Origin: Anaerolineaceae bacterium UBA6073
Lineage (GTDB): Bacteria > Chloroflexota > Anaerolineae > Anaerolineales > Anaerolineaceae
Direction: 5' to 3'
NCBI GenBank assembly: GCA_002436085.1
Contig: DIXT01000030.1
Location: 1-64,000, forward strand
Length of the DNA stretch: 64,000 nt
Shown here in pieces: positions 63,868 through 64,000 of this stretch. Position numbers and translations under genes: made by a program. The notes below the pieces were generated by a model. That model had not been told where the DNA came from, did no database searches, and worked only from the letters and a program-made list of their open reading frames with translations. Numbering within the stretch: the stretch's first letter is position 1; every line of letters begins with the position of its first letter.

Positions 63868-64000
63868 ATGATCACAGCAAACATCACCTCGGAAAACACT
63901 TCCGCGTCTGAGCCGAACCGTCTGGTCTGGGTCGACTTACTGCGCATCGCTGCCTCCGTGCTGATTGTGGCGCTGAACCTGACATCCGTTCAACTGCGGG
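63868..64000 (+). CDS. Acyltransferase-3-like membrane protein, N-terminus only (3' partial)
   Basis: The window ends after about 44 codons. The visible part is a polar N-terminus followed by RLVWVDLLRIAASVLIVALN, the typical entry of acyltransferase-3 (O-acetyltransferase) membrane proteins: a WVDLLR-type motif running into the first helix. Where family members usually have a conserved His at the end of this helix, Asn is present. The assignment rests on a short segment. Confidence 0.55.
   Translation, partial: MITANITSENTSASEPNRLVWVDLLRIAASVLIVALNLTSVQLR

Overview
The window looks like a chromosomal segment of a fermentative, anaerobic member of the phylum Chloroflexota, most likely class Anaerolineae. 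This is inferred from gene content, not from a marker gene. The evidence is a set of lipoprotein-anchored ABC uptake systems, a MalT-like regulator with a C-terminal BTAD domain, a DHOase resembling the CAD type, an ODC-OPRT fusion, amylosucrase/TreS/cellobiose phosphorylase sugar metabolism, and a selenocysteine-containing SelD. No rRNA, tRNA, CRISPR array or complete mobile element was seen by eye.

Layout. Positions 1-5.9 kb hold a branched-chain amino-acid (Liv) ABC operon. Its first gene reads as the C-terminal end of a ChvE/XylF-type sugar-binding protein joined in frame to a LivK-type binding protein. Positions 6.1-11.4 kb carry a GH13 neopullulanase-like enzyme, an MFS transporter, a NYN-domain protein and a SIS-domain protein. 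Positions 11.7-14.7 kb (minus) hold an ArsR regulator and an 824-residue oxidoreductase-rhodanese-TusA-DsrE fusion for sulfur transfer. Its promoter region carries a palindromic operator and a CRP-type site. Positions 14.8-16.4 kb encode LplA and a small lipoprotein. Positions 16.4-18.8 kb form a scar with an orphan tyrosine recombinase, about 0.9 kb without a convincing gene, and a C-terminal fragment of hybrid cluster protein. Positions 18.8-28.1 kb (minus) hold UDP-glucose dehydrogenase, a Ca2+/cation antiporter, a cytidylate-kinase-like protein, tryptophanase, a flavoprotein, a DEAD-box helicase and a coiled-coil protein.

Positions 28.3-40.2 kb hold an esterase, SelD with an in-frame UGA, and an alpha-glucoside/sucrose cluster: LacI regulator, lipoprotein binding protein, two permeases, trehalose synthase, ROK fructokinase and amylosucrase. 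Imported sucrose would be split by amylosucrase into glucan and fructose, and the fructose phosphorylated by the ROK kinase. TreS would interconvert maltose and trehalose. No ATPase for this importer is encoded here. Positions 40.3-44.5 kb form a decayed accessory zone. It holds REP-like palindromes around an IS200/REP-associated transposase remnant, a truncated alpha/alpha-toroid gene, and two related secreted proteins whose domain order differs. A large STAND/TPR/BTAD regulator follows.

Positions 48.5-55.3 kb hold the pyrimidine operon pyrC-pyrB-pyrFE-pyrD-pyrK. A complete AbiE-type toxin-antitoxin pair sits between pyrD and pyrK and overlaps pyrK. Its promoter lies inside a perfect 12-bp inverted repeat. 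Positions 55.6-60.6 kb encode a BMP-type nucleoside ABC importer, which fits functionally beside pyrimidine synthesis. The window ends with a cupin and cellobiose phosphorylase (minus) and the start of an acyltransferase-3-like membrane protein cut by the edge. A recurring pattern is a strong hairpin without a T-tract directly after each of the three substrate-binding-protein genes.
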